This document shows positions 1 through 12,446 of a stretch of DNA of 64,000 nt, in pieces. Within the stretch, counting starts at the first letter, position 1. Every line of letters begins with the position of its first letter. Both the position numbers and the translations under genes were made by a program. This stretch comes from Actinoplanes derwentensis (GTDB lineage: Bacteria > Actinomycetota > Actinomycetes > Mycobacteriales > Micromonosporaceae). The notes under the pieces are model-generated. The model saw only the letters and a program-made list of their open reading frames with translations. It did no database searches and was not told where the DNA came from. The stretch spans positions 8,766,001 to 8,830,000 of the forward strand of contig NZ_LT629758.1 in NCBI RefSeq assembly GCF_900104725.1, written 5' to 3'.

Positions 1-1962
<1,962 letters not shown>

Positions 1963-2087
1963 AACGTGACGTAACGTACGTCTAACGCTTAAAGAGCCAT
2001 CAACAACGTTTAGGTGCTTTAGGGCAAAAAACCGCATATGGATCTATGGTGTATGCGATTGGTGATCGAGGCCATCGTGGAGGTCGC

Positions 2088-4151
2088 ATGGATGCCGCTC
2101 GCCCTCGTACGGCCGGCTCACGCCACCGGCGCACGGTCATCGTCACCACTGTGCCCGCTGTTGTCACCGCCGTCGTCCTGTTCTGGTTGAGCGGCGAACT
2201 GCCGGTCTCCTTCTGGACGATGGCGCTGCTCGCGGTCCTGGTCGACGCCCGGCCCTGTCTGGTGCCCGGCCGCCGGGCCAGTGCGGTGATCCTGCCCTCG
2301 ATCAGCTTCACCTTCGCGATCGCGCTGGCGTGGGGTGCCGCTCCGGCCATCGCGGTCCAACTGGTCGCGGTGGCCGTGGCGGGGGCCCGGATGCGGCACT
2401 CGCTGCGCCGTACCGTCCATCTCGCCCTCCAGCACACCGCGGCCCTGCTGGCCGCCGGGACCGTCGCGGGCCTGACGTCGTTGCGTCTGGACGACAGCCC
2501 CGGCTGGTGGGACGCCGCCCTGATCTGCGCCGCCGCGGTGACCTGGATCGTCGCCCGGCACGCGGTCGCCGGCCTGGTCCGCGGCCTCACCACCGACAGC
2601 CGTCCACCGGCCCGGCGCCGCCGGGGGCACGCCGACCTGCTGGCCACCTCGGCCCTGCTGCTGCTCGGCCCAGTGGTGCTGGTGGCCGCCGGAGTCAGCC
2701 CGGCCCTGCTGCCGCTGGCCCTGCTCGCGCTGCACGCCGTGCACCGGATGGTCCGCTGGGCCGGCGAGTCCGAGCGGGCCGCCCGGTTCGACGCGCTCAC
2801 CGGCCTGCCCAACCGGCGGACTCTGCAGGCGGCGATGGCCGAGCGCGCCCCGGACCGGCGCCGGGCCCTGCTGCTGCTGGATCTGGACCGGTTCCGCGCG
2901 GTCAACGACGCCCTCGGCCACGGAGCCGGCGACCGGCTGCTGACCCGGGTCGCGGACCGGCTGACCGCGGTGGTGCCGGCCCACGACATGGTGGTCCGGC
3001 TCGGCGGCGACGAGTTCGCGGTGCTGGCCACCCGGGTCGAGGACCCGGCGTCGGCCCGGCGCATCGCCGAGCACCTGACCGAGGCGCTGAGCCGCCCGTT
3101 CCCGCTGGACGGCACCCCGGTCGAGTTGAGCGCCTCGATCGGGATAGCGCTCCAGTCCGGCCGCCGTGACGGCAGCACCCTGCTGCGTGAGGCCGAGTCG
3201 GCGATGTACGAGGCGAAACAGCGCGGCGACCAGGTGGCCGTGCACGGCCCGGGAGTCGCCGAGAACACCCCCGACCGGCTCACCCTCGTCGCCGACCTGC
3301 GGGACGCGCTGCGCCGCGACCCGCCCGACGACGGGATAGTCCTCTACTACCAGCCGCAGATCGCGATCGCGACCGGTGAGGTCGCCGGGGTGGAGGCGCT
3401 GCTGCGCTGGCGGCATCCACGGCGCGGCATGGTCGGCCCGGAGGAGTTGCTGCGGGCGGCCGAGCCGACCCCGGTCATGCGGCTGCTCACCGCCCGGGTG
3501 CTGGAGGAGGTGGTGGGGCAGCTGGCGATCTGGCGCGACGGCCCGTGGCCACTGCGGGCGGCGGTGAACGTGAGCGCCCGGGACCTGCACGCGGGCGACA
3601 TCGCCGACCGTGTCGGTGAACTGCTGGAGCGGTACGACGTACCCGCCGAGCTGTTGCAGTTGGAGATCACCGAGAGTGCGCTGATGGCCGACCCGCACCG
3701 GGTCCTGGAGACCACCACGCGGCTGAACCGGATGGGGGTGGCGATCTCCCTCGACGACTTCGGCACCGGGTACTCGTCGTTGCAGCACCTGCGCCGGCTG
3801 CCGCTCACCGAAGTCAAGATCGACCGGTCGTTCGTGCTCGGGATGGCCACCGACGCCGGAGACGCCGCGATCGTACGATCGGTGGTCGGTCTCGCCGAAT
3901 CCCTCGGCCTGCGGGCCGTCGCCGAGGGTGTGGAGGACGAGGTGACCTGGCGACTGCTGGCCGCCACCGGCTGCCACGCCGCGCAGGGCTGGTTCCACGC
4001 CCGCCCGATGCCGGCCGCGGATCTGGCCGACTGGCTGGCACGGTACCGCCCGGTCCGACCCGGGAAACGCGGCGAAATAGACTCTGTGGGCACAGTCAAT
4101 CAGTCAAGTGATGAGGGGGCAGGATGGCCGCCATCTCCCGCGAAGAGGTAG
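2088..4151 (+). CDS. membrane GGDEF-EAL cyclic-di-GMP enzyme (first of three)
   Basis: Predicted bifunctional diguanylate cyclase and phosphodiesterase at the membrane. The first 220 or so residues hold several hydrophobic segments. The GGDEF domain follows, with an intact GGDEF signature near residue 306 and DLDRF and [10 protein letters not shown] motifs. The EAL domain has EALLRW near residue 435, [24 protein letters not shown] and AEGVE, so both domains look catalytically complete. The start at 2088 is chosen because GGAGG lies just upstream; an in-frame ATG at 2046 is an alternative. The last 28 bases overlap gatC. The 125-nt gap after ligA is unusually AT-rich for this genome and probably holds the promoter. 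Substrate direction in vivo cannot be decided from sequence. Confidence 0.9.
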   Translation: MDAARPRTAGSRHRRTVIVTTVPAVVTAVVLFWLSGELPVSFWTMALLAVLVDARPCLVPGRRASAVILPSISFTFAIALAWGAAPAIAVQLVAVAVAGARMRHSLRRTVHLALQHTAALLAAGTVAGLTSLRLDDSPGWWDAALICAAAVTWIVARHAVAGLVRGLTTDSRPPARRRRGHADLLATSALLLLGPVVLVAAGVSPALLPLALLALHAVHRMVRWAGESERAARFDALTGLPNRRTLQAAMAERAPDRRRALLLLDLDRFRAVNDALGHGAGDRLLTRVADRLTAVVPAHDMVVRLGGDEFAVLATRVEDPASARRIAEHLTEALSRPFPLDGTPVELSASIGIALQSGRRDGSTLLREAESAMYEAKQRGDQVAVHGPGVAENTPDRLTLVADLRDALRRDPPDDGIVLYYQPQIAIATGEVAGVEALLRWRHPRRGMVGPEELLRAAEPTPVMRLLTARVLEEVVGQLAIWRDGPWPLRAAVNVSARDLHAGDIADRVGELLERYDVPAELLQLEITESALMADPHRVLETTTRLNRMGVAISLDDFGTGYSSLQHLRRLPLTEVKIDRSFVLGMATDAGDAAIVRSVVGLAESLGLRAVAEGVEDEVTWRLLAATGCHAAQGWFHARPMPAADLADWLARYRPVRPGKRGEIDSVGTVNQSSDEGAGWPPSPAKR

Positions 4152-4423
4152 CGCACCTGGCGCGCCTGTCGCGGCTCGCCGTGACCGACGAGGAGCTGGA
4201 CCGGTTCGCGGGTCAGCTCGACGTGATCCTGCAGTCGGTCGCCCGGGTCGGCGAGGTGGCAGCGGACGACATTCCGCCGACCTCGCACTCGGTTCCGTTG
4301 ACCAACGTCTACCGCGACGACGTCCCCACCGAGAGCCTGGTGCAGGACGCCGCGCTCTCCGGTGCGCCGGACGCGTACGAGGGCCGTTTCCGGGTGCCGC
4401 GCATCCTGGACGAGGAGGACTGA
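4124..4423 (+). CDS. gatC: Asp-tRNA(Asn)/Glu-tRNA(Gln) amidotransferase subunit C
   Basis: Small subunit of the GatCAB complex, which converts misacylated Glu-tRNA(Gln) and Asp-tRNA(Asn) to the correct amidated forms. It is 99 residues long, the family's usual size. It has the N-terminal [15 protein letters not shown] helix and the C-terminal [10 protein letters not shown] tail typical of GatC, which wraps around GatA. It starts inside the 3' end of the upstream GGDEF-EAL gene and stops 2 nt before the gatA GTG, so translation is probably coupled to gatA. Confidence 0.96.
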   Translation: MAAISREEVAHLARLSRLAVTDEELDRFAGQLDVILQSVARVGEVAADDIPPTSHSVPLTNVYRDDVPTESLVQDAALSGAPDAYEGRFRVPRILDEED

Positions 4424-4425
4424 TC

Positions 4426-5889
4426 GTGACCGACCTGACCAGGCTCTCCGCCGCTTCACTGGCGTCGCTCATCGCCAAGAAGGAGGTGTCCGCCGTCGAG
4501 GTGGCCACCGCCCACCTGGACCGGATCGACGCCGTCGACGAGCGTGTCCACGCGTTCCTGCACGTCGACCGTTCCGGTGCTCTGGAAGCCGCCGCCGCCG
4601 TCGACCGGGGTGAGATCACCGGCCCGCTGGCCGGTGTGCCGATCGCCGTCAAGGACGTGGTGACCACCAAGGGTGTCCCCACCACGGCCGCGTCGAAGAT
4701 CCTCGAAGGCTGGAAGCCGCCGTACGACGCGACGATCGTCGAGCGGCTGAAGAAGGCCGGCATGCCGATCCTCGGCAAGACCAACATGGACGAGTTCGCG
4801 ATGGGTTCCTCCACGGAATACAGCGCGTACGGCCCCACCCGGAACCCGTGGGACCTGGGGCGGATCCCCGGCGGTTCCGGCGGTGGTTCCTCGGCGGCAC
4901 TCGCGGCCTACGAGGCCCCGCTCGCCATCGGCACCGACACCGGCGGCTCGATCCGCCAGCCCGGCGCGGTCACCGGCACCGTCGGCGCCAAGCCGACGTA
5001 CGGCGGCACCTCCCGATACGGCCTGATCGCCTTCTCGTCCTCGCTGGACACGCCCGGCCCCTGCGGCCGGACCGTCGAGGACACCGCCCTGCTGCACGCG
5101 GTGATCGCCGGGCACGACCCGCGCGACTCCACCTCGATCAAGCAGCCGGTGCCGGACGTGGTCGCCGCCGCCCGCCTGGGCGCCACCGGTGACCTGACCG
5201 GCGTCAAGCTGGGCCTGGTCAAGGAGTTCGCCGGCGACGGTTCCGAGGTGGGCGTGACCGCCGCCTTCCGGGAGTCGCTGGAAGCACTGGTCAAGCTGGG
5301 TGCCGAGGTCGTCGAGGTGTCCTGCCCGAACTTCCAGTACGCGCTGCCCGCCTACTACCTGATCGCCCCGAGCGAGGCCTCGTCCAACCTGGCCCGCTTC
5401 GACGGCGTCCGGTACGGCCTGCGCACCGGCGACGACGGCAACCACTCGCTCGAAGAGGTCATGTCGCTGACCCGCGAGGCCGGTTTCGGCCCCGAGGTGA
5501 AGCGCCGGATCATCCTCGGCACGTACGCCCTGTCGTCGGGTTACTACGACGCCTACTACGGCCAGGCGCAGAAGGTCCGCACCCTGATCACCCGCGACTT
5601 CCAGTCCGCGTTCGAACAGGTCGACGTGCTGGTCTCACCGACCACGCCGTTCGTCGCGTTCCCGTTCGGCTCGCGCACCTCGGACCCGTACCAGATGTAC
5701 CTCGCCGACCTGTTCACCATCCCGACGAACCTGTACGGCGGCCCGGCCATCTCGGTCCCGTGCGGTCTCTCCGAGGGCCTGCCGGTCGGCTTCCAGATCA
5801 TGGCCCCCACGATGGCCGACGACCGCATGTACCGGGTCGCCGCCGCCCTGGAGTCCGCCGTCGGCACCTTCACCCCGCCCGCTCTCTGA
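4426..5889 (+). CDS. gatA: Asp-tRNA(Asn)/Glu-tRNA(Gln) amidotransferase subunit A
   Basis: Glutaminase subunit of GatCAB and a member of the amidase signature family. The 487-residue protein starts at GTG 4426, just after the gatC stop. The Ser-cisSer-Lys triad is visible: K76 in IAVKD, S151 in GGSGGGSS and S175 in DTGGSIRQ, with the spacing of characterised GatA proteins. The reading frame remains open upstream of 4426, but that part is the gatC region in another frame. gatB is not directly downstream; a divergently oriented peptidase gene separates them. Confidence 0.97.
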   Translation: MTDLTRLSAASLASLIAKKEVSAVEVATAHLDRIDAVDERVHAFLHVDRSGALEAAAAVDRGEITGPLAGVPIAVKDVVTTKGVPTTAASKILEGWKPPYDATIVERLKKAGMPILGKTNMDEFAMGSSTEYSAYGPTRNPWDLGRIPGGSGGGSSAALAAYEAPLAIGTDTGGSIRQPGAVTGTVGAKPTYGGTSRYGLIAFSSSLDTPGPCGRTVEDTALLHAVIAGHDPRDSTSIKQPVPDVVAAARLGATGDLTGVKLGLVKEFAGDGSEVGVTAAFRESLEALVKLGAEVVEVSCPNFQYALPAYYLIAPSEASSNLARFDGVRYGLRTGDDGNHSLEEVMSLTREAGFGPEVKRRIILGTYALSSGYYDAYYGQAQKVRTLITRDFQSAFEQVDVLVSPTTPFVAFPFGSRTSDPYQMYLADLFTIPTNLYGGPAISVPCGLSEGLPVGFQIMAPTMADDRMYRVAAALESAVGTFTPPAL

Positions 5890-5912
5890 GTGCCGGCTCG
5901 CCGACGGCCCTG

Positions 5913-7328
5913 TCACTTCGGGGTCGTCGGTGAGTCCAGCCAAGCGTTGATCATGGTGGTGTAGTCGCGGCCGGTCTCGGCGTTGACGAAGCTGACGAAG
6001 CCGGCCCGGTCCTGGCTCTTGTTGTGATTGTCGGCGGCCCATGCGGTGGCCAGGGCGAAGAACTTCTTGTCGCCCAGGTCCTCGTGGATTTCGCGGAGCA
6101 TCGCGGCGGGGCACAGGTAGACGTTGCTCTCGGCGAAGGTGCCGGCTTTCGGCTTGCCGGGCGGCCCCACCGAGGCGCGCAGTTCGGCGTCCCGTTTGCG
6201 TAGGTACTGCTCCAGGTAGGCGTCGTCGAACCCGTACAGCTTCTGCTCGTAGAGGTTCTGCACATAGGTCGCCCAGCCTTCGTTGAGCCATAGGTCGGTC
6301 CACGTCGTCGGGGTGACGGCGTTGCCGAACCACTGGTGGGCGTACTCGTGGATCAGCACCGCTTCGAAGTAGCCGAGATCGCTGTCCCGGAACGCGCCGC
6401 GGCCCATGCTCAGCATCTGCTGCGTCTCCATGGCCGAGACCGAGTCGTTCATCAGAATCCCGGCACTGGGGTACGGGTACCGGCCCAGCCGTTCCTCCAG
6501 CCAGCTCAACAGTTCGGGAGTTCGTTTCAGTACGGGCAGATAGCGGTCGTCGTCCCCGGCCCGCACGAAGTTGGTGATCGGTAGTCCCCGCGGCCCGGCG
6601 ACGGAGAGTCTCCGGTAGCGGTCCACCGACAGAGTGGTGACGTAGGCGGCCACCGGGTCGTCGCTGCGGTAGTGCCAGGTGTCGCCCTGGACCTCGCCGG
6701 GGGTGCCGCTGGCGGCGGCGGCCCAGCCGTCCGGCACGGTGACGGCCAGGTCGTAGAGGGCCTCGTCGGACGGGTGTTCGTTGACCGGGTACCAGGTGAG
6801 CGCGCCCCACGGCTCCTGCATGGTCCAGAGCACACCGCCCTTCCCGGCGCGCATGCCGATGCCCTCGTCGGCGTCACCGCGGTGGGACGGCATCGCTACC
6901 TGTTCGGGGGTGCCGTGGTACGCGACGGTCAGCGTGACCGGCCGGTCGGCGGTCACCGGGCTGGCGACGACCAGTTTGTCCGCCGATGCTGAGAACGACG
7001 CGGCAGCGCCGTCGACGGCGGCCCGGTCGACGGTGAGCCCGGTGAAGTCCAGCTTGATCTCGGCGGCGTCGGCGACCGGCCGGATCTGCAGGGTGGCCAG
7101 GCCGGTGAGCACTTCGGTGGTCGGCTGCCAGTCCAGTTCGAGTCCGTAGTGCAGCACGTCGAGGCCGGGGTTGCCCTTCTCCGGGTAGAGCGAGTCGGCG
7201 ACCGGCGTGGACCGCCCGGCCGCCCAGGCGCTGTAGTCGACGGCGGGTGCCGACGGCGTGGGCGAGGGCGCGGGGGCGGTGCAACCGGCGGCCAGGAGCA
7301 CCGCGGTGAGGGCGAGGGACCGGCGCAT
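5913..7328 (-). CDS. M1-family metallopeptidase, lipoprotein
   Basis: Predicted secreted, membrane-anchored zinc aminopeptidase-like enzyme. From the ATG at 7328 there is a signal peptide with lipobox LAAGC (Cys16) and a Pro/Ser-rich linker. The gluzincin motif HEYAH (H327, E328, H331) is followed 18 residues later by NEGW (E350), so the zinc site is complete. The family's GAMEN substrate motif is replaced by SAMET, so exopeptidase specificity may differ. An upstream TTG at 7355 would extend the protein but would put nine extra residues before the signal peptide. The gene is inserted between gatA and gatB in the opposite orientation. Confidence 0.9.
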   Translation of the reverse strand: MRRSLALTAVLLAAGCTAPAPSPTPSAPAVDYSAWAAGRSTPVADSLYPEKGNPGLDVLHYGLELDWQPTTEVLTGLATLQIRPVADAAEIKLDFTGLTVDRAAVDGAAASFSASADKLVVASPVTADRPVTLTVAYHGTPEQVAMPSHRGDADEGIGMRAGKGGVLWTMQEPWGALTWYPVNEHPSDEALYDLAVTVPDGWAAAASGTPGEVQGDTWHYRSDDPVAAYVTTLSVDRYRRLSVAGPRGLPITNFVRAGDDDRYLPVLKRTPELLSWLEERLGRYPYPSAGILMNDSVSAMETQQMLSMGRGAFRDSDLGYFEAVLIHEYAHQWFGNAVTPTTWTDLWLNEGWATYVQNLYEQKLYGFDDAYLEQYLRKRDAELRASVGPPGKPKAGTFAESNVYLCPAAMLREIHEDLGDKKFFALATAWAADNHNKSQDRAGFVSFVNAETGRDYTTMINAWLDSPTTPK

Positions 7329-7447
7329 GTCATAGATCTTCGTCGGGGCGCGCAAACGGCGCGCGCAAACCCGGCGACGTGGCCTCAGACCGTACGACTA
7401 GGCTGGTGTTTGTCCGTATCGACGTCCCAAGCCGGAGCCGCACGCAC

Positions 7448-8947
7448 ATGACGACCATCGCGCTGCCGTCCTACGAAGACGCCACCAGCCGTTACGAGCC
7501 GGTCATCGGCCTGGAGACGCACGTCGAGCTGGGCACAAAGACCAAGATGTTCTGCGGCTGCAAGACCGATTTCGGTGCCGAGCCGAACACCCAGGTCTGC
7601 CCGGTGTGCCTGGCTCTGCCGGGCGCCCTGCCGGTGATGAACGGCGCCGCCATCGAGGCGACGATCCGGATCGGTCTCGCGCTGAACTGTGACATCGCCG
7701 AGTGGTGCCGGATGGCCCGGAAGAACTACTTCTACCCGGACATGCCGAAGAACTTCCAGACCTCGCAGTACGACGAGCCTCTCTGCGTGGACGGTTACGT
7801 CGACGTCACGGTGGACGGCAAGGAGTACCGGGTCGAGATCGAGCGGGTGCACATCGAGGAGGACACCGGCAAGACCCTGCACGTCGGCGGGGCCACCGGT
7901 CGCATCCACGGCGCCACCGAGTCGCTCGTCGACTACAACCGGGCCGGGATCCCGCTGGTCGAGATCGTCACCAAGCCGGTGCCCGGCCTCGGTGACCGGG
8001 CTCCGGAGATCGCCAAGGCCTACGTCGCTGAGCTGCGTGACATCATCCGCGCTCTCGACGTCTCCGACGTCCGCATGGAGCAGGGTTCGATGCGCTGCGA
8101 CGTCAACACCTCGCTGAACCTACCGGGCGAGGAGTGGGGCACCCGCACCGAGACGAAGAACGTGAACTCGCTGCGTTCGGTCGAGCGCGCCGTCCGCTCG
8201 GAGATCATCCGCCAGGCCGGGCTGCTCGACGTGGGCACCCGGATCTTCCAGGAGACCCGGCACTTCCAGGAGACCACCGGCGACACCCGGCCGGGCCGCT
8301 CCAAGGAGACCGCGACCGACTACCGCTACTTCCCCGAGCCGGACCTGGTCCCGATCGCGCCGGACACCGCGTGGGTCGCCAAGCTCAAGACCGAGCTGCC
8401 GGAGAAGCCGAGCGTGAAGCGGGCCCGGCTGCGCGAGGACTGGGGCATCACCGAGGTCGAGATGCAGTCGGCGGCCAACGCCGGGGCGATCGAGCTGATC
8501 GAGGAGACCATCGCGGCCGGTGCGTCGCCCGCGGGCGCCCGCAAGTGGTGGCTGGGTGAGCTGGCCCGTCGTTCCAACGAGCTGGGTGTCGACCTGGTCG
8601 AGGTCGGCGCGACTCCGGCGCAGGTCGCGGCGCTGCAGAAACTGGTCGACGGCGGCAAGCTGAACGACAAGCTGGCCCGTCAGGTGCTGGAGGGTGTGGT
8701 GGCCGGCGAGGGTGAGCCCGCCGACGTCATGAAGGCGCGCGGCCTGGAGGTCGTGTCGGACACCGGCGCGCTGCAGAAGGCGGTCGACGAGGCCATCGAG
8801 GCAAACCCGGCGATCGCCGCGAAGATCCGGGACGGCAAGGTCGCCGCCGCGGGTGCGCTGGTGGGCGCGGTCATGAAGACCACGCGGGGCCAGGCGGACG
8901 CCAAGACCGTCCGCGATCTCATCCTTTCCCGGCTCGGGGCTTCCTGA
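7448..8947 (+). CDS. gatB: Asp-tRNA(Asn)/Glu-tRNA(Gln) amidotransferase subunit B
   Basis: tRNA-binding and kinase subunit of GatCAB; it phosphorylates the misacylated aminoacyl-tRNA before amidation. The 499-residue protein starts at ATG 7448, with [13 protein letters not shown] near the N-terminus, a cysteine-rich segment (CGCKTDF ... CPVCLALPG), the catalytic cradle and a C-terminal YqeY-like domain. It is followed by a strong hairpin at 8967-8998. It is separated from gatC-gatA by a gene on the other strand, so it must have its own promoter, probably in 7329-7447, which it shares divergently with the peptidase gene. Confidence 0.97.
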   Translation: MTTIALPSYEDATSRYEPVIGLETHVELGTKTKMFCGCKTDFGAEPNTQVCPVCLALPGALPVMNGAAIEATIRIGLALNCDIAEWCRMARKNYFYPDMPKNFQTSQYDEPLCVDGYVDVTVDGKEYRVEIERVHIEEDTGKTLHVGGATGRIHGATESLVDYNRAGIPLVEIVTKPVPGLGDRAPEIAKAYVAELRDIIRALDVSDVRMEQGSMRCDVNTSLNLPGEEWGTRTETKNVNSLRSVERAVRSEIIRQAGLLDVGTRIFQETRHFQETTGDTRPGRSKETATDYRYFPEPDLVPIAPDTAWVAKLKTELPEKPSVKRARLREDWGITEVEMQSAANAGAIELIEETIAAGASPAGARKWWLGELARRSNELGVDLVEVGATPAQVAALQKLVDGGKLNDKLARQVLEGVVAGEGEPADVMKARGLEVVSDTGALQKAVDEAIEANPAIAAKIRDGKVAAAGALVGAVMKTTRGQADAKTVRDLILSRLGAS

Positions 8948-8966
8948 CCCCTCGCTGGTACGAGTA

Positions 8967-8998
8967 ACGCCCGGTCCCGTGCAAACGGGTCCGGGCGT
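8967..8998 (+). terminator. hairpin terminator between gatB and the convergent phosphoesterase gene
   Basis: A 14-bp stem with one mismatch and a GCAA tetraloop lies 20 nt after the gatB stop. The following gene is convergent, so it may serve both directions. There is no long U-tract, as is common in GC-rich actinobacteria. Confidence 0.7.
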
Positions 8999-9034
8999 CG
9001 CTGTCTCCGCAGAAGCAGAAGCCAGCCGGGATCC

Positions 9035-10639
9035 TCAGGACGCGGACGGCAGCGCGGCGGACGGGATCGGTGTGGGTTCCGGATCGGGGTCCAGGCCGAT
9101 CACCTTGCGCTGCATCTCGACGTTGGACTGGCCGGTGCCGCCGAGCCGGATGTCGTCGTACGCCTTCAGTTCCCGGTTCTCGTCGAAGTAGAGCACCGAC
9201 AGGCTCAGCGGCGTCGGCTCGTCCTTCTCCAGGCCCCGCAGCCCGGCCCCGCCGGTGGAGCCCTCGATCATGATCCGGGTCGACATCGGGGTGGTCCCGG
9301 TCACCGCAGGGGACGGCAACAACGAGGCCGACGCCGACGGATCGGGCTCGGCCGGGGTGGGCGCGGGCAGCATCGACACCGAGCGGTTGTGCTGGTGACC
9401 GGCGAGGATCAGCGGCACCAGGCCGGACAGCGGCTGTGCCATCGCCGGGTCGTGCACCAGCGCGATGTCGACAGGTTTGCCGGAGTTCCGGATGGTCTGG
9501 GCGAGCCGTTCACCTGCCGCGGTGTGGATCTCCGGTCCGGCGGTGTCACCGGCCTCGTTGGTCTCGCTCTTGTCCGGGGTGAACGCCGGGTCGCCGATCC
9601 CGGCGATGGTCAGCCCGTCGACCTCGGTGAGGGTGTCGTCGAGGACGATCGCGTTGCTCTGCCGGGCGATGGCGGCCTGGATCGCGGTCGAGTCGTGGTT
9701 GCCGCGCACGAAGATGTACGGCACCTGGATCGTCGGGATCGAGGACACGTACGTCGTCTCGGCGCTGCTTCCCCAGTCCACGATGTCGCCGGTGTCGATC
9801 ACCGCGTCGATCTCGAAGGTCTCCACCACGGTCCGGATCAGGCCCCACGACGCCGGGTTCAGGTGCAGATCGGAGACGTGCAGGATCCGGGTGGTGTTAC
9901 CGGCCGGCTCGTAGACGGGCAACGCCGAGATGGTCGCGTAGACCCGGCTCACGTTGCCGAGGATGGCCTGCAACTGCTCGGTGTACTTCCCGTAGTTGTC
10001 GGCGATCCGGCGTGCGTCACCGACCACGGCGGGCGCGTTGACGAGCAGGCCCTCATACCGCGGTTCGCTGATCGAATCCGGTCGCAGCGTGCCGGCCGCC
10101 AGCCCCAGACTGCCGCCGGTGACGACCAGTGCGGTCACCCCGGCCGCCGCGGTGCGCCGCATGTCCCGGAACGCCAGCGCACCCAGCAGCAGCCCGCCGA
10201 CGACGGCCAGCCCGAGCGCCCGCAGCGCGAGCCGCGACACCCCGGAGACCACTTCCTCGGCGGCGTTCTCGCCGGCCGAGCTGATCGCCGACGGGTTGTC
10301 GATCAGCGCCTCGGTGCGGCTCTGGTCCAGCGATCCGAGAGCGACCCGCAGGTGAACGGGCCCACGGTGACTGTCCAGGTGCAGGGAACCCAGTGGCGGG
10401 ATGTTGATCTCGGTGCCGCCCTCGACGGACGGTGTCACCGACATCTCGGCGCTGAACGGGCCGACGTTGAGATCGGCCCGCGCGAACAGCAGAACCCCGA
10501 TCATCGCGCCGGTGATCCCGGCCAGGCCGACCGCGACGGCCACCCGGAGACGGCGAGTCCAGCGGTGCCGGAACACCCGGCCGGCCAGGTCGCCCACGGA
10601 ACGCAGACGGCGGAGCCACGAGGGCCGTTGTCGCATCAT
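9035..10639 (-). CDS. membrane-anchored metallophosphoesterase
   Basis: A 534-residue calcineurin-like phosphoesterase. The N-terminus has a basic stretch and a transmembrane helix (about 31-52), then an extracytoplasmic region and two further hydrophobic segments at about 140-185. The five metal-binding motifs are present in order: DLH (about 257), GDIVD, GNHD, VHDP and GHQH. The C-terminus is Pro/Ser-rich. Substrate is unknown. The next gene upstream on this strand (sugar-dehydrogenase lipoprotein) ends about 50 nt before this start, so the two may be co-transcribed. Confidence 0.86.
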   Translation of the reverse strand: MMRQRPSWLRRLRSVGDLAGRVFRHRWTRRLRVAVAVGLAGITGAMIGVLLFARADLNVGPFSAEMSVTPSVEGGTEINIPPLGSLHLDSHRGPVHLRVALGSLDQSRTEALIDNPSAISSAGENAAEEVVSGVSRLALRALGLAVVGGLLLGALAFRDMRRTAAAGVTALVVTGGSLGLAAGTLRPDSISEPRYEGLLVNAPAVVGDARRIADNYGKYTEQLQAILGNVSRVYATISALPVYEPAGNTTRILHVSDLHLNPASWGLIRTVVETFEIDAVIDTGDIVDWGSSAETTYVSSIPTIQVPYIFVRGNHDSTAIQAAIARQSNAIVLDDTLTEVDGLTIAGIGDPAFTPDKSETNEAGDTAGPEIHTAAGERLAQTIRNSGKPVDIALVHDPAMAQPLSGLVPLILAGHQHNRSVSMLPAPTPAEPDPSASASLLPSPAVTGTTPMSTRIMIEGSTGGAGLRGLEKDEPTPLSLSVLYFDENRELKAYDDIRLGGTGQSNVEMQRKVIGLDPDPEPTPIPSAALPSAS

Positions 10640-10687
10640 CGGGGCCTCATCTGCCCGGTCGGGCTCGGGACGAAACAGTCACGACCG

Positions 10688-11848
10688 TCAACTCCGGCCG
10701 GCGCCGCCGTCGGAGAAGACCAGCCGGATCACCCGGTCGTCCTCGGGGGTGGGCTCACCGGCGTCCTCCTGGTTGGAGGTGGACACCCAGAATGATCCGT
10801 CCGGGGCGTTGACCAGAGCGCGCAACCGGCCGAACTCGCCGGCCAGCAGCTCCTGCGGGCTGCCCAGGACAGTGCCGTTGGCGGTCACGTTCAGCAGCTG
10901 GATCTTCTCGCCGAGCAGGCACGCGGTGGCCACCAGGGTCTCCAGGACACCGACACCGGCGCAGGAGGAACTGTCCGACGGCCAGGAGGTCAGCGGGTTG
11001 GTCAGTCCGGTGCCGGCACCGGTGCCGTCGGCTTTCGGCCAGCCGTAGTTCTTACCCTTCGCGATCACGTTCAGCTCGGAGTAACGAGGCTGGCCGCGGT
11101 CGGTGGCATACAGCCGTTTCGACTTGTCCCAGGCCAGGCCCTGCACGTTGCGGTGGCCGGAGGACCAGACCGGTGAGGACTTGACCGGGTTGCCGGGAGC
11201 GGGTTTACCGGCCGTGGTGATCCGCAGGATCTTGCCGGCCAGACTCTTCGCACCGGGCGCCTGACCACCGGCGGGAGTGGCGTCACCGGTGCCGGCGTAG
11301 AGGAGACCGTCGGGCCCGAAGGCCAGCGCGCCGCCGTTGAACTCGGTCGAGCGCGGGATGCCGGTCAGGATCGGCTGGAGCGCGCCGTCTCCGGCCAGCT
11401 TGCCGATCCGGTTGTCGCGATCGGTGGAGTAATACACATACAGCGTCTTGTCGGTCTTGTAGGCCGGGGAGACCGCGACGCCGAGCAGACCGCCGTCGCC
11501 ACCGGCCCGGACCTCGCTGAGCCGCCGCAACTCGGTGACCTTGAGCCCGCTGGCGGTCGACTCGGGACCGACCTTCAGGATCCGCGCGGTGTCGCGCTCG
11601 GTGACCACCGCTCCGCCGTCGGGCAGGAAGGAGATGCCCCACGGCACCTCGAGGTTCTTCGCCAGCACGGTGATCGCGACCTGGCGCTCGCCGTCGTCAC
11701 CGCCCGCGGTCGGGGCGGCCGACGGGCGTGGCAGGTTGGGCGGTGAACCGGCCTGGTCGGGTCCGGGGGGCCCGAAGCTGCACCCCGCCGTCAGCGAGAG
11801 CACGGCCACGGCAAGCGTGGCGACGAACCGGCTCCTGCGGGAGAGCAC
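10688..11848 (-). CDS. PQQ-type sugar dehydrogenase family lipoprotein
   Basis: Secreted beta-propeller protein of the glucose/sorbosone dehydrogenase family. The GTG at 11848 is chosen because GGAGG precedes it and it gives a signal peptide with lipobox LTAGC (Cys23); the frame stays open upstream but that part does not look coding. After a Pro-rich linker come the family blocks VPWGISFLPDGG, GGDGGLLGVAVSP, NGGALAFGPDGLLYAGTGD, GKILRI and SGHRNVQGLAWD. It probably oxidises a sugar or related polyol at the cell surface. Cofactor use is inferred from the family only. Confidence 0.85.
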   Translation of the reverse strand: MLSRRSRFVATLAVAVLSLTAGCSFGPPGPDQAGSPPNLPRPSAAPTAGGDDGERQVAITVLAKNLEVPWGISFLPDGGAVVTERDTARILKVGPESTASGLKVTELRRLSEVRAGGDGGLLGVAVSPAYKTDKTLYVYYSTDRDNRIGKLAGDGALQPILTGIPRSTEFNGGALAFGPDGLLYAGTGDATPAGGQAPGAKSLAGKILRITTAGKPAPGNPVKSSPVWSSGHRNVQGLAWDKSKRLYATDRGQPRYSELNVIAKGKNYGWPKADGTGAGTGLTNPLTSWPSDSSSCAGVGVLETLVATACLLGEKIQLLNVTANGTVLGSPQELLAGEFGRLRALVNAPDGSFWVSTSNQEDAGEPTPEDDRVIRLVFSDGGAGRS

Positions 11849-11909
11849 GACCAGACCACCTCCTTCGGCTATGCCGACCAGGGTAGCCGTGCGCTCTGAC
11901 AAGACCGGC

Positions 11910-12290
11910 TCAACGATCGGCGGCCGGCGCGACCGGCTGGCCGATCGCCCGCAGCACCAGCGGCAGGTTCTCCCGGGTGATCCCGGTGAGCCGGATGACG
12001 TTGCCGTTGTCGAGCAGCGCCGAGACACGGCCGCGCTCGTCCGGTGCCATCTCGGTGATCCGGCTGAACGGCACCCGGCTGCCGCCGATCAGGGCCCGCA
12101 CGCGCAGCCCGTCGGGGTAGACGTCGGTGCCGGCCCGCCAGGACCAGGCCAGCACGGCGAGCGGGATCAGGAGCAACGGGCTGAGTGCCCAGGACTGACC
12201 GGCGAGCGGGACCGTGCCGACGAACGCGATCAACGCGGCGACCAGGACGGCGCCGGACTTGCGGACGCGGAGGACGGGACGACTGCTCAC
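11910..12290 (-). CDS. PH-domain-containing small membrane protein
   Basis: 126 residues starting at GTG 12290 behind a GGAGG. Two adjacent hydrophobic segments (about residues 13-50) are followed by a short domain with YPDGLRVRALIGGSRVPFSRI, typical of the bacterial PH-like domain proteins common in actinobacteria. The function of this family is unknown. It ends about 60 nt upstream of the sugar-dehydrogenase lipoprotein start on the same strand, so an operon is possible. Confidence 0.75.
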   Translation of the reverse strand: MSSRPVLRVRKSGAVLVAALIAFVGTVPLAGQSWALSPLLLIPLAVLAWSWRAGTDVYPDGLRVRALIGGSRVPFSRITEMAPDERGRVSALLDNGNVIRLTGITRENLPLVLRAIGQPVAPAADR

Positions 12291-12446
12291 ACCCCCATCC
12301 TCCCACTGCGTTCCAGCCCCGAGTTGACCGCCTTCCGGCGATGACACATGGTGGAGACGACACGCCGTGCCGTAACCCGATCCGGGGAGTGTCGTTGACC
12401 CGATGCAGTCACCTCCAGGTTCTCCCGAGAGCATGAGGACTCGTCG

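Noticed and set aside
2118..3998. 626-codon open frame antisense to the first GGDEF-EAL gene
   Set aside because: Gly/Gln/Arg-rich shadow with no recognisable domain.
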